A DNA stretch of 64,000 nucleotides from Pilatotrama ljubarskyi (Eukaryota > Basidiomycota > Agaricomycetes > Polyporales > Polyporaceae), in contig MU277682.1 in the NCBI GenBank assembly GCA_022385805.1, positions 1 to 64,000 of the forward strand, in the 5' to 3' direction. How positions within the stretch are numbered: the stretch's first letter is position 1; every line of letters begins with the position of its first letter. Made by a program: the position numbers and the translations under genes. The notes beneath the pieces were generated by a model that saw only the letters and a list, made by a program, of their open reading frames with translations, ran no database searches and had not been told where the DNA came from. Positions 1 through 11,174 of this stretch are shown here, one piece after another.

Positions 1-790
1 CAGCGGTATCCTCGCCTCGCAAAAGTGTAGACTGACTGTCTTTGCCGGTGTACTATTTCCGTTGCAGTCTCCAGATTGTACCCCTCCTCGATGTGACAAA
101 TCCCCATGACCGACCTGCACGTAAGTCTGCTGACTGCGAGAAGACTCTCATTGGTTCCCAAACACTCTAGCGCCAAAAGCACGTAGGTCTGCTGACTGTC
201 CGAGCACTCTCATTGGTTCACGAACAGTGTTAGCGCCGAAAAGCAGAGTCCGTCCCCAAAGGTCGGGTAAACAGCGCGTAGAGGAGCAGACCCTTATAGA
301 AAATAGATCGACTGTCATCTATATCTTTAAGGGGCGGCAACGGAGACTAGTGCACTGTGCAGGGAGTCGGACTCGTCCCGCTCACTCGGTCATGTTACCC
401 GAGACGCACGCCGCGTCTTGTGCGACACAGCATAAGAACCCTCGACCCGCGTTCGCTTTTGGAGTCTGCAGTCCGCTCCTCTGCCTGCACCCTCCGTCAG
501 CTGCTCCGGTCTCCACTTCCCAGGCAAGGCATGTCAGCCGCCTAAAATTTCAGCTTCCCGCTCTCCTTCGGTTTTCGCTCGGCCCAATCGCAGCACGCCG
601 CCCCAACGCTCGGAGGCTGGAGCTCTCCCTCTCCCGCCCGCTCTCTTGGCACCAGCAGCTGCTCTCTGACGCGACCTCCCAACCTCCGGGCCCCGTCCCT
701 CTCTGCCGCTGACCGCCTTCTCGTTCTGCTCCGAGCCCTTGCTCGCCGCCGCTGGTCTCTTACGACTCTTCACGACGCCCTCAAGGGCCC
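1..790. other. Upstream region of the DUF6533 gene; no gene seen
   Basis: I see no supportable gene here. An open frame at 227-712 (+) has biased, non-protein-like composition and probably lies in promoter or 5' leader sequence of the gene that starts at 791. The notable content is the 62-bp direct repeat listed separately. Confidence 0.5.
118..243 (+). repeat. Two-copy 62-bp direct repeat with ATTGG boxes
   Basis: Copy 1 spans 118-179 and copy 2 spans 180-243. Both begin CACGTA(A/G)GTCTGCTGACTG and share CTCTCATTGGTT and TAGCGCC blocks. Each carries one ATTGG (reverse CCAAT) at 150-154 and 212-216, exactly 62 bp apart. The position upstream of the gene at 791 suggests a duplicated upstream activating segment; that role is inferred. 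Confidence 0.75.
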
Positions 791-2673
791 ATGGAGCTCA
801 ATCCCTTCGCAGAGGCGCTCCTTCTCGAGGCCATCCCTACGATCGAGAAGACCCGCTATGCAGAACGTGAGTGTAGCACGTAGCGAGCAAGCGAGAGAAG
901 GAGCAGCGCTTGACTGACAGATCCGCAGTGGCCAGCACCGTCATCATCCTCTTCGACCACGGTGAGCACCGTGCCCTTGGTTTTCGAGGTGGGATGCGCC
1001 TTGCTGACGTGCTGTGTGATTTGTGCTCCTGCTTGGTGCAGTCATCACCTTGGATCAGGAAGTGAGTTGCGCTACGTCTTTGGCAGGCAGGTGCCTGGTA
1101 CGACTGAATGTTCACTTGTTAGATCAACCTCATATGGGTATGGACATCTCAACGAGCCTGAAGAGAATGTTTGGCTCATGCGCATCGTGCATTTAGCATT
1201 CATCATGGTCATTAGGAAAGGTCCTCTTCCTGATGGTGAGTCCCTCCCAGCTTCCTCGTCTACCACCCCATCTCATCAACCCTGCGTCGAAGAATCGATA
1301 TTATGCCCTGTGCATAGTCATGTAAGTCGCCCCGTAGGTCCACGTGTGCGCGCTCCCGGCTAACGTCACACGTCGATCAGCTTCAACAACTACGGTCAGT
1401 ACCCCCGCCGATCCGCCTGTCAGAGAAAGCCTGACGTCCACCCCAGCGCTTTTCAATAACAACGTCCTCACCGACACAGTAAGTCTACATCCCGCAATTC
1501 GGGCATGCTTCATTTAACTGACGACGTTTGTCTCCGCAGTTGTAAGTCCTCCCTAGACCTCCTACAATCCACTCTCCAGGCACTCATCCCATTCGCTTCG
1601 TTAGCTGTCTCTCCTGGTTCAGATGGCAAGGCTGGACAGGCGTCATTACTTTCATCGTCGCAGAACGTACGTCTTCTCCCCATTCTCCCCCTTCTCCCCC
1701 TCCTCACCCCTTCCTCACTCACCTCACTCACCCCGTTGGTTTCGCCCTCGCAGTCATCCTGCAGCTGCGCCTGTATGCGCTCTACTTCCGCGACAAGCGC
1801 GTGCTGGCGTGCATGCTCACAATCTGTCTGGGCGCCGCGGCGAGCTCCGCGTTCGTCATGGGCGACGCGCTCGCGCACATCACCTGTACGTCCCATCCTC
1901 CCTCCTTCGCCTCCCCGTCCCTCTCTCCATCCATATGCTAACATTCATACGCCTGTGTAGCCGTGGCGGTGACGCTCCCCTCAGGGTCGACGGTGTGCGT
2001 GCCGACGGGCCTGCCCTCGCACTTCTACGCGTTCTGGATCCCGATGCTCGTGTCCGAGAGCGTGCTCTGCGGGCTCGCGCTCTTCCGCGGCTTCCAGAGC
2101 TACAGCCCCGGCTCGACGGTCTTCCAGAGCGGGAAGCGCATCATCGAGATCCTCGTCCGGGACTCGCTGTTCTACTTCGTCATGTACGTCCCCCTCTCTC
2201 TTGCTCCCTCCTCCTTCGCGCGAGGTGGCCGCTGGCTGACTCGATGGGCGCGCAGCATCTTCGCGACGTACCTCACGAACACGATCATCTTCTTCACGCG
2301 GCCCGACTCCGAGGTCGAGATCTCGATCGGGTTCGCCGTCGCGCTCTCCGTCGTGATGGCGAACCGCCTCTGCCTCAACGTCCGCGGGTACATTCGCGCC
2401 GAGAACGCGTCGCTCAGCACGCTCCCCACGCCGTACCCCGCGCATTCGCGCCACTATCCGTCCCGACTCGCGTATACGAGCGGCGGGGAGGGCGAGGACG
2501 ACGAGGGGTATGGGTATGGGGAGGAGGAGGAGAGCAGGGACGAGCGCTCGCGGGAGTGGGGGATGACGACGATCTCGGTCGGACACGGGTGCGTGCTGAG
2601 CGAGGTGGAGATGCGCGAGCTGCGGGCGATGCGCGCCCAGAGCCCGAAGCAGAAGCATCTGCGGACATTGTAG
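791..2673 (+). CDS. DUF6533-type multi-pass membrane protein
   Basis: The protein begins MELNPFAEALLLEAIPTIEK and is read from about eight exons, several only 20-60 nt long. Joined pieces give the block typical of DUF6533 proteins: LASTVIILFDHVITLDQE, then NLIW, GKVLFLM, NRYYALCIVI and FNNYALFNNNVLTDT. This is followed by hydrophobic segments including VILQLRLYALYF, ACMLTICLGAAASSAFV, FYAFWIPMLVSESVLCGLAL and the helix around IFATYLTNTIIFF. An acidic, Glu/Gly-rich cytoplasmic tail runs to the TAG at 2671-2673. The layout is that of a seven-helix fungal membrane protein of unknown function. The start at 791 is the first ATG joining in frame to the LASTVIILF exon. The family is confident; exact borders of the 20-40-nt middle exons are not. 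Confidence 0.8.
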
Positions 2674-2867
2674 CTGCACTCGCCGCCCCTTTCCTCCGTC
2701 CTCGCCTCTCGTCGCTTTCGCCTCCTTTCCTCGTCGCTTTCTGCTTGCGCTTTCGTCATTTTACGATCGGGTGCGTTTGCTGTTGTACGCTAATAGGTGG
2801 AGATGATCTGCTGCTGCCCGGCGCGAGGCTGGGTATTTATGGTGTATTATTGGTTTTTACATTACCC

Positions 2868-2972
2868 TTCCTCCTCCCATCCTCTTCCCTCTCTCCCTCT
2901 TCCCTCTTCCCCCTTCCCCCTTCCCTCTCTCCCTCTTCCCTCTCTCCCTCTTCCCTCTCCCCCGCCCTCCTT
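2868..2972 (+). repeat. Imperfect CCCTCTCTCCCTCTT polypyrimidine repeat
   Basis: About 100 bp composed almost only of C and T, built from interleaved TCTCCCTCTTCCC and CCCCCTTCC units. It lies about 200 bp past the stop of the DUF6533 gene. A simple-sequence tract; no function is implied. Confidence 0.8.
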
Positions 2973-3845
2973 CATATGACCCCGCCCACTCCCCATATCA
3001 GCACCAGCACATCACTACCCTCGCCCTTCCCCCGAGTGTTCCCCCGATCCCTCTCCTTCCCTCCTCTCTCTCTCGACTCGCGATATTGTTGTACCACCCC
3101 GGCCCGTCGACCGACTCATCGACCTTGTATACGCTCCTTTGTCCCCAGTACAGTACTGTACCTCTCCATCTCCCGCTCTGTCCCGTTCACCGTCAATGCC
3201 CTGCCCTGTCCCGTCGTCGATGTTTTCTGTAGATCTTGCAGTTACTGTACTGTTCCTCCCTCTGATCATTGACTACCAATCTATAGCTCCGTATACCTGC
3301 CAACGTCTACTTACGTACGTACGGTAGGTACAAAGTTGGATATGTAACGCGCCGCGCACGGTGTCCCGACTACACGCATAGTCCGATCGTCCCCTTCTGT
3401 AGCTACTTGACCTTAACCGTGGCCGTGCTGTGCGACCCGCTCTGCAGGTGTACATGTACCGGTGCAGGTCTGCTCGAAGTTGGGAAGAGTCGATCGATCC
3501 AGGGTCGTCACAGTAACTCTTTCGCCTCTTCTCCTAACTTGGGCCGTCTGCCACTTCACTTTCGCGCAGCTTCGAACCGATGCTCGACAACATCGACGCT
3601 TTTACCTAACGTACCAGAGCAGTACAGGGTGCAACGTATTGGTTTTTTTTTTGCAGTAGGCCTACTCGTCCCTCCCCCTGTCATAGAGCACATCGGAACG
3701 TCTGCCTAGGGGAGGCTACTAGCAGTAGGCTGTCGGGAGCGTCACATAGGCGTCGTTTCCGGCGCTGGCATGTGCGATATCCTGGCGGACATGGGAAGAC
3801 TGTAGAATTCGAACTTCGAAGGAAGCAAAAGGAAATTCCGAAAAC

Positions 3846-3849
3846 AAAA
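3846..3849 (-). terminator. RNA polymerase III terminator of tRNA-Leu
   Basis: On the minus strand a TTTT run follows the tRNA 3' end by about 22 nt, and a second T run follows at 3841-3844. Such T runs are the usual Pol III stop signal. Confidence 0.6.
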
Positions 3850-3871
3850 TGTCTGCAGCAGGCTCTCCCGA

Positions 3872-3964
3872 TGACGAGAGTGGGATTCGAACCCACGCCC
3901 GTGAGGACCAGATGTCGGCTTGACAACCTTAGTCTGGCGCCTTAGACCACTCGGCCATCTCGCC
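3872..3964 (-). tRNA. tRNA-Leu (AAG) with a 13-nt intron
   Basis: The minus strand folds as a class II tRNA. The acceptor GGCGAGA pairs with TCTCGTC with one G-U at the second pair. The D arm contains GGCCGAGTGGTCTAAGGC (box A). The anticodon stem is CCAGA/TCTGG with loop CT-AAG-G..A. A 13-nt intron (TTGTCAAGCCGAC) sits directly after position 37, the standard place. A long variable arm is followed by the T arm GTGGG-TTCGAAT-CCCAC (box B). The long variable arm, the AAG anticodon and the discriminator A fit leucine. The gene lies in the 3' flank of the triosephosphate isomerase gene, on the same strand. Confidence 0.93.
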
Positions 3965-4203
3965 ATGCCCAGCGTATGCTTCCTGGCCCTTCTCATTACT
4001 GCATTCTTATATACTGTATGCATGGTACAGATAATGGAATGCAGCTCCCTAATAGCCTAAAGTCGCTACATAGCTCTCCTGCGTAGTGCTGAAAGTAGTA
4101 TACAGTGTTTGTTACTCTCCCCTGAAGCGATATACTGCTTTTCCTCTTCTACGCCCTACGTCATTCAGCAACGATGCGCCTCCAGACGATAGGGTCGGGC
4201 TGC

Positions 4204-5230
<1,027 letters not shown>

Positions 5231-5797
5231 TTTGCCTGATTGTTTGTGGGGGGAGTGGATGGTAGGAGGAGGAACGGAGCTGTCGAGGAGAAAGCTGGAT
5301 CGATTGCGGCGAACGGAGACTCTGGGTCGATCCCGACGCAATCTCGATCTATCGGTGGATTCGGTGCGCATCTCATCTTATCTTGCTGCTGTGCTTCTGT
5401 GACGCTACGCGTTTCCTAATGTGACTACACGCGTCTTGCCCCTCCGAGTTCCCAGCACCTGCGGATCGGTCTCTAGCTCTTTGTGAAGTGATCCTGCAAA
5501 CCTGGCCTTCTGACTGGATTCTGCTATGTCGACTATCGGAGCTCTACGATGGACAGACGGTGCCCGATCTGTCCCAGATATGTCATGTATCCTTGGCTGG
5601 CAGGAAATCTCCTGTAGGACATCGAGGTGACGCTGACTGCGTTGCACACCCTCTCATCTGACGTCCACGCAAGACCGAAAAGAAACTAGCAATCTCCTAC
5701 AGAACGGTTACTGCAGGGTCCTCTACTGCGAAGGGGTCGATCGTCAATCTCGATCAGCGAGGACGCTTCCGTGACGCAGCCTGCTACTTCTCTACTC

Positions 5798-5820
5798 TGA
5801 CGTTCAGTGCGGCAACGTCA
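5798..5820 (+). promoter_or_regulatory. Inverted TGACGT / ACGTCA pair
   Basis: TGACGT at 5798-5803 and ACGTCA at 5815-5820 form a perfect inverted pair with an 11-bp spacer, about 30 bp upstream of the TATA box of the gene at 5918. These hexamers are CRE/bZIP half-site cores. Binding is inferred from sequence only. Confidence 0.4.
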
Positions 5821-5848
5821 TGGAGCAACAGGCCTAGCACGCCCGCAG

Positions 5849-5856
5849 TATATAAG
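5849..5856 (+). promoter_or_regulatory. TATA box for the cassette gene at 5918
   Basis: TATATAAG lies 62-69 bp upstream of the ATG at 5918, which leaves room for a short 5' leader of about 35 nt. This is among the best TATA matches in the window. Confidence 0.6.
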
Positions 5857-5917
5857 GCCGTGCGTCCGAGGCTATGCAGCTCAGACCCGTTTGTACACAC
5901 CCTCGTCGACACCAGCC

Positions 5918-6715
5918 ATGGCCCCGAAGTCTCTCGGCACGAAGCGCAAATCTCCGAATGACGGAAATGCACCCGCCGGGAAGAAGGCGTGCCCCTCTAC
6001 CGACCTCGTCCGCACCGGTGCCGCGCTCCTCGTCCACTCGATTTTAGCCAACCCGAAGGCCTACCCCATCTCTGCGAGCGAGGAAGCCGCGCGGAACTCC
6101 CTAGTAGAGCTGGCTACCTACGCACGCACTCTCGAGCAGCAGATCTCCGCTGGACCTGCCACCCTACCAGCGCCTCCGAGCACCAGCAGCACCATTCCCG
6201 CCGACCAGGTCGCCAGACCCGGCGCGAAGTCGCAGGCCCAGATCAAGGACGAAGCCGAGAAAATACGACGTGCTGCGCAGAGCGGCATCATCAAGCAGAT
6301 GGGTGTGCGTAGGCTCAGTTGTGGATATATGCGGTTCGAATCACGGTTTGACGCGCATATATCCAGTGGAAACCCACCTGCAGAGAGGGTAGATCGAAGT
6401 GGTCCTACGACGGTTTCTGCCCCGACCCCGAAGTCTTTGGTGCGCTCCTCGGTCTTGGCGGTCCTCCGAAATTCAGGGCCAGGAAGTTCGACACCGAGGA
6501 GTTCCAGAAGATCATCGGGCAGCTCGAGCGCTCTGTGAGGTACGTGCTCCCCTGTCCTCACGTTACGATCAGATGAAGTTTATAATCGGGTGCCATGGCT
6601 TTCCAGATATGCGACGCTGTATATCACCAGCAGTCAGGTCACTGTGCACTGGTCCGAGACGGGCGAATTCAAGTTCAGTGGATTATACGGCAAGTGGCAG
6701 ACTCCCAAGCAGTGA
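5918..6715 (+). CDS. Small basic-N-terminus protein, cassette copy 1
   Basis: Three exons (5918-6304, 6367-6539, 6607-6715) join in frame to a 222-residue protein. The N terminus is Lys/Arg-rich (MAPKSLGTKRKSPNDG, then GKKA), which suggests a nuclear localisation signal. Next comes a helical block (ALLVHSILANPKAYPISASE..LVELATYARTLEQQI), a Pro/Ser linker, EAEKIRRAAQSGIIKQM, and a conserved C-terminal domain: WKPTCREGRSKWSYDGFC, FGALLGLGGPPKF, LYITSSQVTVHWSETGEFKF and LYGKWQ. I do not recognise this domain as a named family. A paralogue lies at 10099-10885 with identical intron positions; the middle exon is exactly 173 nt in both. It converges on the DUF6697 gene at 7295-9870. Function unknown. 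Confidence 0.75.
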
Positions 6716-7294
6716 CGGGTACCTCTCCTACGGTTTGTCCTAAATTCATACAGCGTACTCATCGTTTGTGCCATTTGTGTAGATCGGCGGGGAGCTCTGG
6801 TGCACGTCGTGTATACTACCTATAGCATCGAAAACTTACTCCGCCTGCCAACATAGGATGTAGTCTCCGCCGCCGAGAGGCCCTTCAAGCCGTGAAATCG
6901 AATATAATGATTGGATGCATCGTACTGTGAAGCTTGGTCGCGGGATCACCGGTAGGATGGTGCACAACACGTCAAGTGACCAATCGCACTTGCACATGAC
7001 TTAGACATCCAGCATGGCCCAGTTCGACGTTCAACGTTCAGCGGTAGTCTCCAAGGTGAGTCAGGAGATTAACACCTGACCTGTTCATTCAGCCCCCACC
7101 CAGCCGCTCAGGTTGTGAGCTCTTGGGATTGTACGTGATGCTGGAAAGTCACATGGACCCATCGGCCCAGAAAGTTCGTAGAGTCAGACAACTCGGATGC
7201 ACAAGTGTCCATTCATTGCTGTTATACCCAACTGCCACCAAGATGTCCTTGTCAGCCTCAATCCCGGCTGGGGCGTCCGCAGAGGGTCATACGG
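6716..7294. other. Convergent intergenic region in cassette 1
   Basis: Lies between the 3' ends of the two facing genes of unit 1. No gene, RNA or repeat was recognised. The matching gap in unit 2 (10886-11174) is about half as long. Confidence 0.5.
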
Positions 7295-9870
7295 CTAGAG
7301 TTCTTTTCCCTCCTTCAGCAGCTTGTCGTAGAGATCGCTTTGGAACCCGACGCATCGGAGCAGCAGGCACTGCAAGCGGCATGTACCGCGGTCGTACGTT
7401 TTCAACGTCGCTGCCCTGGGCCTCATCGTACCCCTCGAGTGCTGGTCTGCCGATCGCGCCAGGTCGGCATATGCAGTCCTCGTCTGTCCGATGGCACCGC
7501 AACCGTCAACCTCTGTCCGTCTTGCGCCGCACACATTCTGCGTGGGTAGGACGCACCTGCACATCGAGCCGGCTCCACTCGACGCACGAGAGAGGCTCGA
7601 CGGGTTCAAACCGGTAGCGGCCATAGTACCTGTACAGATCTCCTGTGCCGATGAACACGTGGTGATACTCTTCCGAAGAGTAGCTCTCGGGGGTGCAGCC
7701 CGGCTGGTCGCGGACGTGCAGCATGTACCCGTATTGACCCGGCTCTTGTGGCAGCCACGGCTGAAAGTCCGTGCTCAGGCATGCGTAGCCCTCCGTATCG
7801 CGGATCCCGTAGTTTCTCGCGGAGTCCGTGGCGCTCCGGGTGCGTCTTCGAGGGAGGGACGGCAATTTCTGTCAGTGAGGTTACCAGCACAGAAATTGAC
7901 CGCTCACCTGGCGAACGTGCCCGTGCCACCCCCCAGGATCGCGTTCAGCGATTGTCTCGTAAAGATTGCCGGGCTAATCTGCCACCGGAGGAGCGCGGCT
8001 CGAGTCATGCCCGCCACAGGTCCTGGCAGACACTCTAGCACTTTCGCGCGAGCGAGAGGATGCTGCTTGGACCTAGCGAAATATGCACTGCCCCAAGACG
8101 CGATACGTGCGCGGCTGGAACTGGGTCGCGGGGGATCAGCCGGAGATGACGTCTGGCTCGCTTGGTTTTGGGGTGAAAATTCCGACCGCCGTGGAGGGGC
8201 AGCGGAGGGAGGCGTCTTGTTCCAATGTCAGTTCCAACGGGCGTGTAAGATGGCGGGGCCGCCCTCACCTTCTTCGCAACCCGACTAGGGCCACTCGCAG
8301 TGTTCAACTGCTGCTTCAGCCGCGCACATTGGCGTTGGCACCGTCGAAGCTGAAGCAACGCGAACGGCACTATCAGCGACGCACTCTCAAATCTCAGCAA
8401 GACGCCACCTTACCTGAGCAAGTACGTCTTCGAGCGACTGGGAAGAGGCTTCCGCATGATTGTCCATGGAGACATCCTGGTCCTCTGTGTCCGCGTCAGC
8501 CTATGGAACCGTTGCAGAAAGTGAACTCTCAGCACGTGAACGTTGTAGGGACGAGCGTCGCGTGTGCACACCTCAACCATCATTTCGACGTCTTCCTGCG
8601 CACGCGGACCATTGCGCCGCGCGGCAACTCGCTCAGCTTCAAGTTGACGCAGGAGTTGCTCGCGCGTCTTCTTGAGCTGCGAGATCTCTTCGTCGCGTTG
8701 CGCGATCTGTTGGAAAGCGAGCGTTGAGGCAAAAGCGGCGGGCCGCTGAAAGTGAAGCTACCTCTGTCATTTGACTCGTACGGAGGCGATCGAGCTCTCG
8801 CTCGCGCTCTGCGATCAACCCGAATGCATGCTCGTTCTGCGTCAACGCGTCCAGCTTGACCCGCGACGCATTGATCTTCAGTTGGTCGTATTCCTTACAC
8901 AACGCATCCACCCGGGACTCGGATTTTCGTAGCCTGTTCTCGATGGCCGGCCTCCTGCGCCTGGCGCGCGGGGTCTTGCGCCTCTCGCGCGGCAGCTAGC
9001 TCTTGCGTAGCTCGGGCGAGCGCCTCCTCCGCTTCCTTCCGCTGTGGGCCATCGGAATGCGTTTGTTAAAGGCGGATATCACGCTCCGGTATGAGACCCA
9101 CCTTGACCACAGAGGACGCATATTCGACGTTACGAGCGCAGTACGAAGCGATCGTTCTACGGAGGCAATCAACGAGTCGGACGATGAAGTCGCCCTTCGA
9201 CATGTTCAGCTGTGACAAGTGAGCAATCGCAGTCGGGTCGATCAAGATGCCCTAGCTCACAGTATGCAGATCCAGGCCATGTTCTGTGGCGATGCCGACG
9301 TTGTTGGTGACGATAGAGGCTAAACTGTTCATCGCGTCCATTACGAATGTGTCCGACATCGTCTTGAGCTGGACAACAGCCAGCGCTCTGAGCAACGTCA
9401 TCTCCTCTGCAGCCGGACCAACGTACCCCGGGCCCTCCGTTCGCCAGTGCAACGCCTTGGAGGGCTTGCATATCTTCAATGGCTGCTTTTATGCCGCTGG
9501 CTTGCTGGCGCACGAAAGGAGGCTCGAGTATTGCGAGCTACACCATCCCAAGCTTCGCTAGCGTGCGTTCAGCAACACTCGCGGCGCAGGAGTTATGAAC
9601 CTTGTGCGTATCGCCAAAACGAGCGTGCAGTGCGACGCTGTCGCCTACCGCATCTTCAAGTGCTGCTATCTGGTCTCTAGAGAAGTAGCAATCGATGAAT
9701 ACGGTCTGAAGAGACTGAATCAGCCTTCGCTCATTCACGCCCTGATCAAACATTGTACGGCTTACTTTGAGTAATTCATCTTGATGTCCTCTGCTGCCCG
9801 CAGCGGCCGCATTTGCCGCGGCTAAAGAATGAATACTTTTGATTTGTATAAGCACGGTTTCTGGATCCAT
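7295..9870 (-). CDS. Coiled-coil protein with C-terminal DUF6697 domain, cassette copy 1
   Basis: A many-exon gene. It starts MDPETVLIQIKSIHSLAAAN. Then come FSRDQIAALEDAVGDSVALH, LKTMSDTFVMDAMNSLASIV, and long charged helical stretches likely to form a coiled coil (KINASRVKLDALTQNEHAFG, LIAERERELDRLRTSQM). The C-terminal part matches the fungal DUF6697 layout: FTRQSLNAILGGGTGTFAR, FQPWLPQEPGQYGYML, HHVFIGTGDLYRYYGRYRF, VEPLSCVEWSRL, then CRLQCLLLRCVGFQSDLYDK and a stop at 7295-7297. The domain has no established function. The start is supported by the matching start of the paralogue at 14001. Copy 1 has weaker coiled-coil exons than copy 2, and I could not join every middle exon, so some decay is possible. 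Confidence 0.65.
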
Positions 9871-9992
9871 GGTTCTGTAGTATACAGTATCACGGTGGGA
9901 TATGGAAGCAGATCAAGGACAAGCAAGGACGTCGCATGGTTTGAATAGTACAGTGAGGTTCGCAGCATCTAATCTAATCTGAGAGCGTGACC

Positions 9993-10023
9993 ATACGCGT
10001 CGCGTATGTGACGCGACGCGTTA
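9993..10023. promoter_or_regulatory. Paired ACGCGT palindromes in a bidirectional promoter
   Basis: The 228-bp gap between the divergent starts at 9870 (-) and 10099 (+) holds ATACGCG-T-CGCGTAT (9993-10007, perfect inverted repeat). It is followed at once by TGACGCG-A-CGCGTTA (10009-10023, 6 of 7 pairs). They contain ACGCGT at 9995-10000 and 10016-10021. ACGCGT is the core bound by fungal MBF-type (MluI cell-cycle box) factors. Binding is inferred. Confidence 0.5.
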
Positions 10024-10098
10024 CCCGCTCCTCCGCGTTGCCCTGCCCCGCCATCAATCGCCCGGTCGCCACTCCGAGCCTCGTCAACGTCGTTCGGC

Positions 10099-10885
10099 AT
10101 GTCCTCGTCGAAGCGAAAGGCCGATGAGAGCGCCCCCGCCCCCGCCAAGAAGGCGCGCGGCAACGCCGCTCACGCCGCCACCGTCGCCCTCGTCAACTCC
10201 ATCCTCGCCAATCCCAAGTCCTATCCCATCTCCGGTGACGAACAGGTCGTCCGCAAGTCTCTCGTCGACCTCGCGACATATGCTCGCACTCTTGAGCAGC
10301 AGGTCGCTGCGCTGACCGGCCCCGCCGCGCCTGTCGCGAGCAGTAGTAAAGCTGTCGCTCAAGCTGCGCCCGCGAAGCCAGCCAAGACCCAGGCGGAACT
10401 GGAGGAGGCCGCGGAAAAGATCAGGCGCGCCGCTCAGAGTGGCATCAAGAAGCAGATGACCGTGGGCATCCTCTACCCATGTATCTCACATCTGTAACTC
10501 ACTTATTGCTCTCTCGTATACCTAGTGGAAGCCCTCGTGCAAGACGGGCTCGGCGAAATGGTCGTACGACGGCATCTGCCCCGTCCCCGAGGTCTTTGGC
10601 GCGCTCATGGGTCTCGGTGGCCCGCCTAAGTTCAAGATGAAGAAGATTAGCACCGACGAGTTCCAGAGGCTTGTAGGACCCATCCAGGGTTCCGTGAGGT
10701 GCGTCGGCCCCTGGCCTGTATTGCAGCTTATGGGTGAGTAGCTTACGATCTGCCGCTGGCGCCACTGTACCAGATACGACACACTGTACATCACGAGCAA
10801 CGAGGTTACAGTGCGTTGGTCGGATACCGGCGAGTTCAAGTTCAGCGGGTCGTACGGCAAATGGCAGCCCTCCAAAGATTACTGA
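10099..10885 (+). CDS. Small basic-N-terminus protein, cassette copy 2
   Basis: Three exons (10099-10461, 10526-10698, 10774-10885) join in frame to 215 residues. It starts MSSSKRKADESAPAPAKKAR, a bipartite nuclear-signal-like stretch. It continues with VALVNSILANPKSYPISGDE, LVDLATYARTLEQQVAAL and an Ala/Pro linker, then EEAAEKIRRAAQSGIKKQM. The conserved C-terminal domain reads WKPSCKTGSAKWSYDGIC, FGALMGLGGPPKF, TLYITSNEVTVRWSDTGEFK, GSYGKWQ. Two Cys residues are kept in both copies. Exon 2 is 173 nt as in copy 1, and the reading frame is fully open in both, which argues for two working genes. It shares a 228-bp promoter with the divergent DUF6697 gene at 9870. No named family recognised. 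Confidence 0.78.
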
Positions 10886-11174
10886 CCTTCGGGTCGCCTC
10901 GGGGCGAAGAATTACGACGCGACACAACCTCACTTTCCCGACGTACTCTATCTGCTGCAGTTATCTTCTGGTCCTGTACCCTAATGTCGTGGTTTAATCT
11001 CAATCTCGCAGATTCTGGTGCTCTCGCCTAATGTATTCTGTATGCACGCACAACGTCAGTCGGGAGAGCATTCTCTTCGAATAGGCCCGCATAAGTGAGA
11101 ATTTGTGCGTCAGCTCCAACCAGACAGAACACCGGCCTGGTCCGGGACGGTACCACGATCCTCCTCGCTCCCCC
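10886..11174. other. Convergent intergenic region in cassette 2
   Basis: Short gap between the facing 3' ends of the small gene and the large DUF6697 gene of unit 2. No feature recognised. Confidence 0.5.

Larger units (their letters stand above)
2674..3871. other. Gene-free stretch with polypyrimidine tract
   Basis: No gene seen. The stretch holds the 3' region of the preceding gene and a C/T-only repeat (listed separately). Open frames here on either strand are low-complexity readings of the C/T run. Confidence 0.55.
5231..5917. other. Divergent intergenic region between TPI1 and the first cassette gene
   Basis: No gene seen. It serves as promoter space for TPI1 (-) and for the small gene at 5918 (+). 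It contains two ACGCGT hexamers nearer TPI1 (5407-5412, 5429-5434). On the other side are an inverted TGACGT/ACGTCA pair and a TATA box, both listed separately. Confidence 0.6.

Noticed and set aside
1623..3272. 549-codon frame on the plus strand
   Set aside because: It crosses the exons of the DUF6533 gene in the wrong frame and then translates the polypyrimidine tract; Pro/Leu/Arg/Ser-rich shadow.
6325..6345. GGTTCGAATC, a tRNA box B look-alike
   Set aside because: It lies inside the first intron of the cassette gene at 5918. No box A, anticodon arm or acceptor stem surrounds it.
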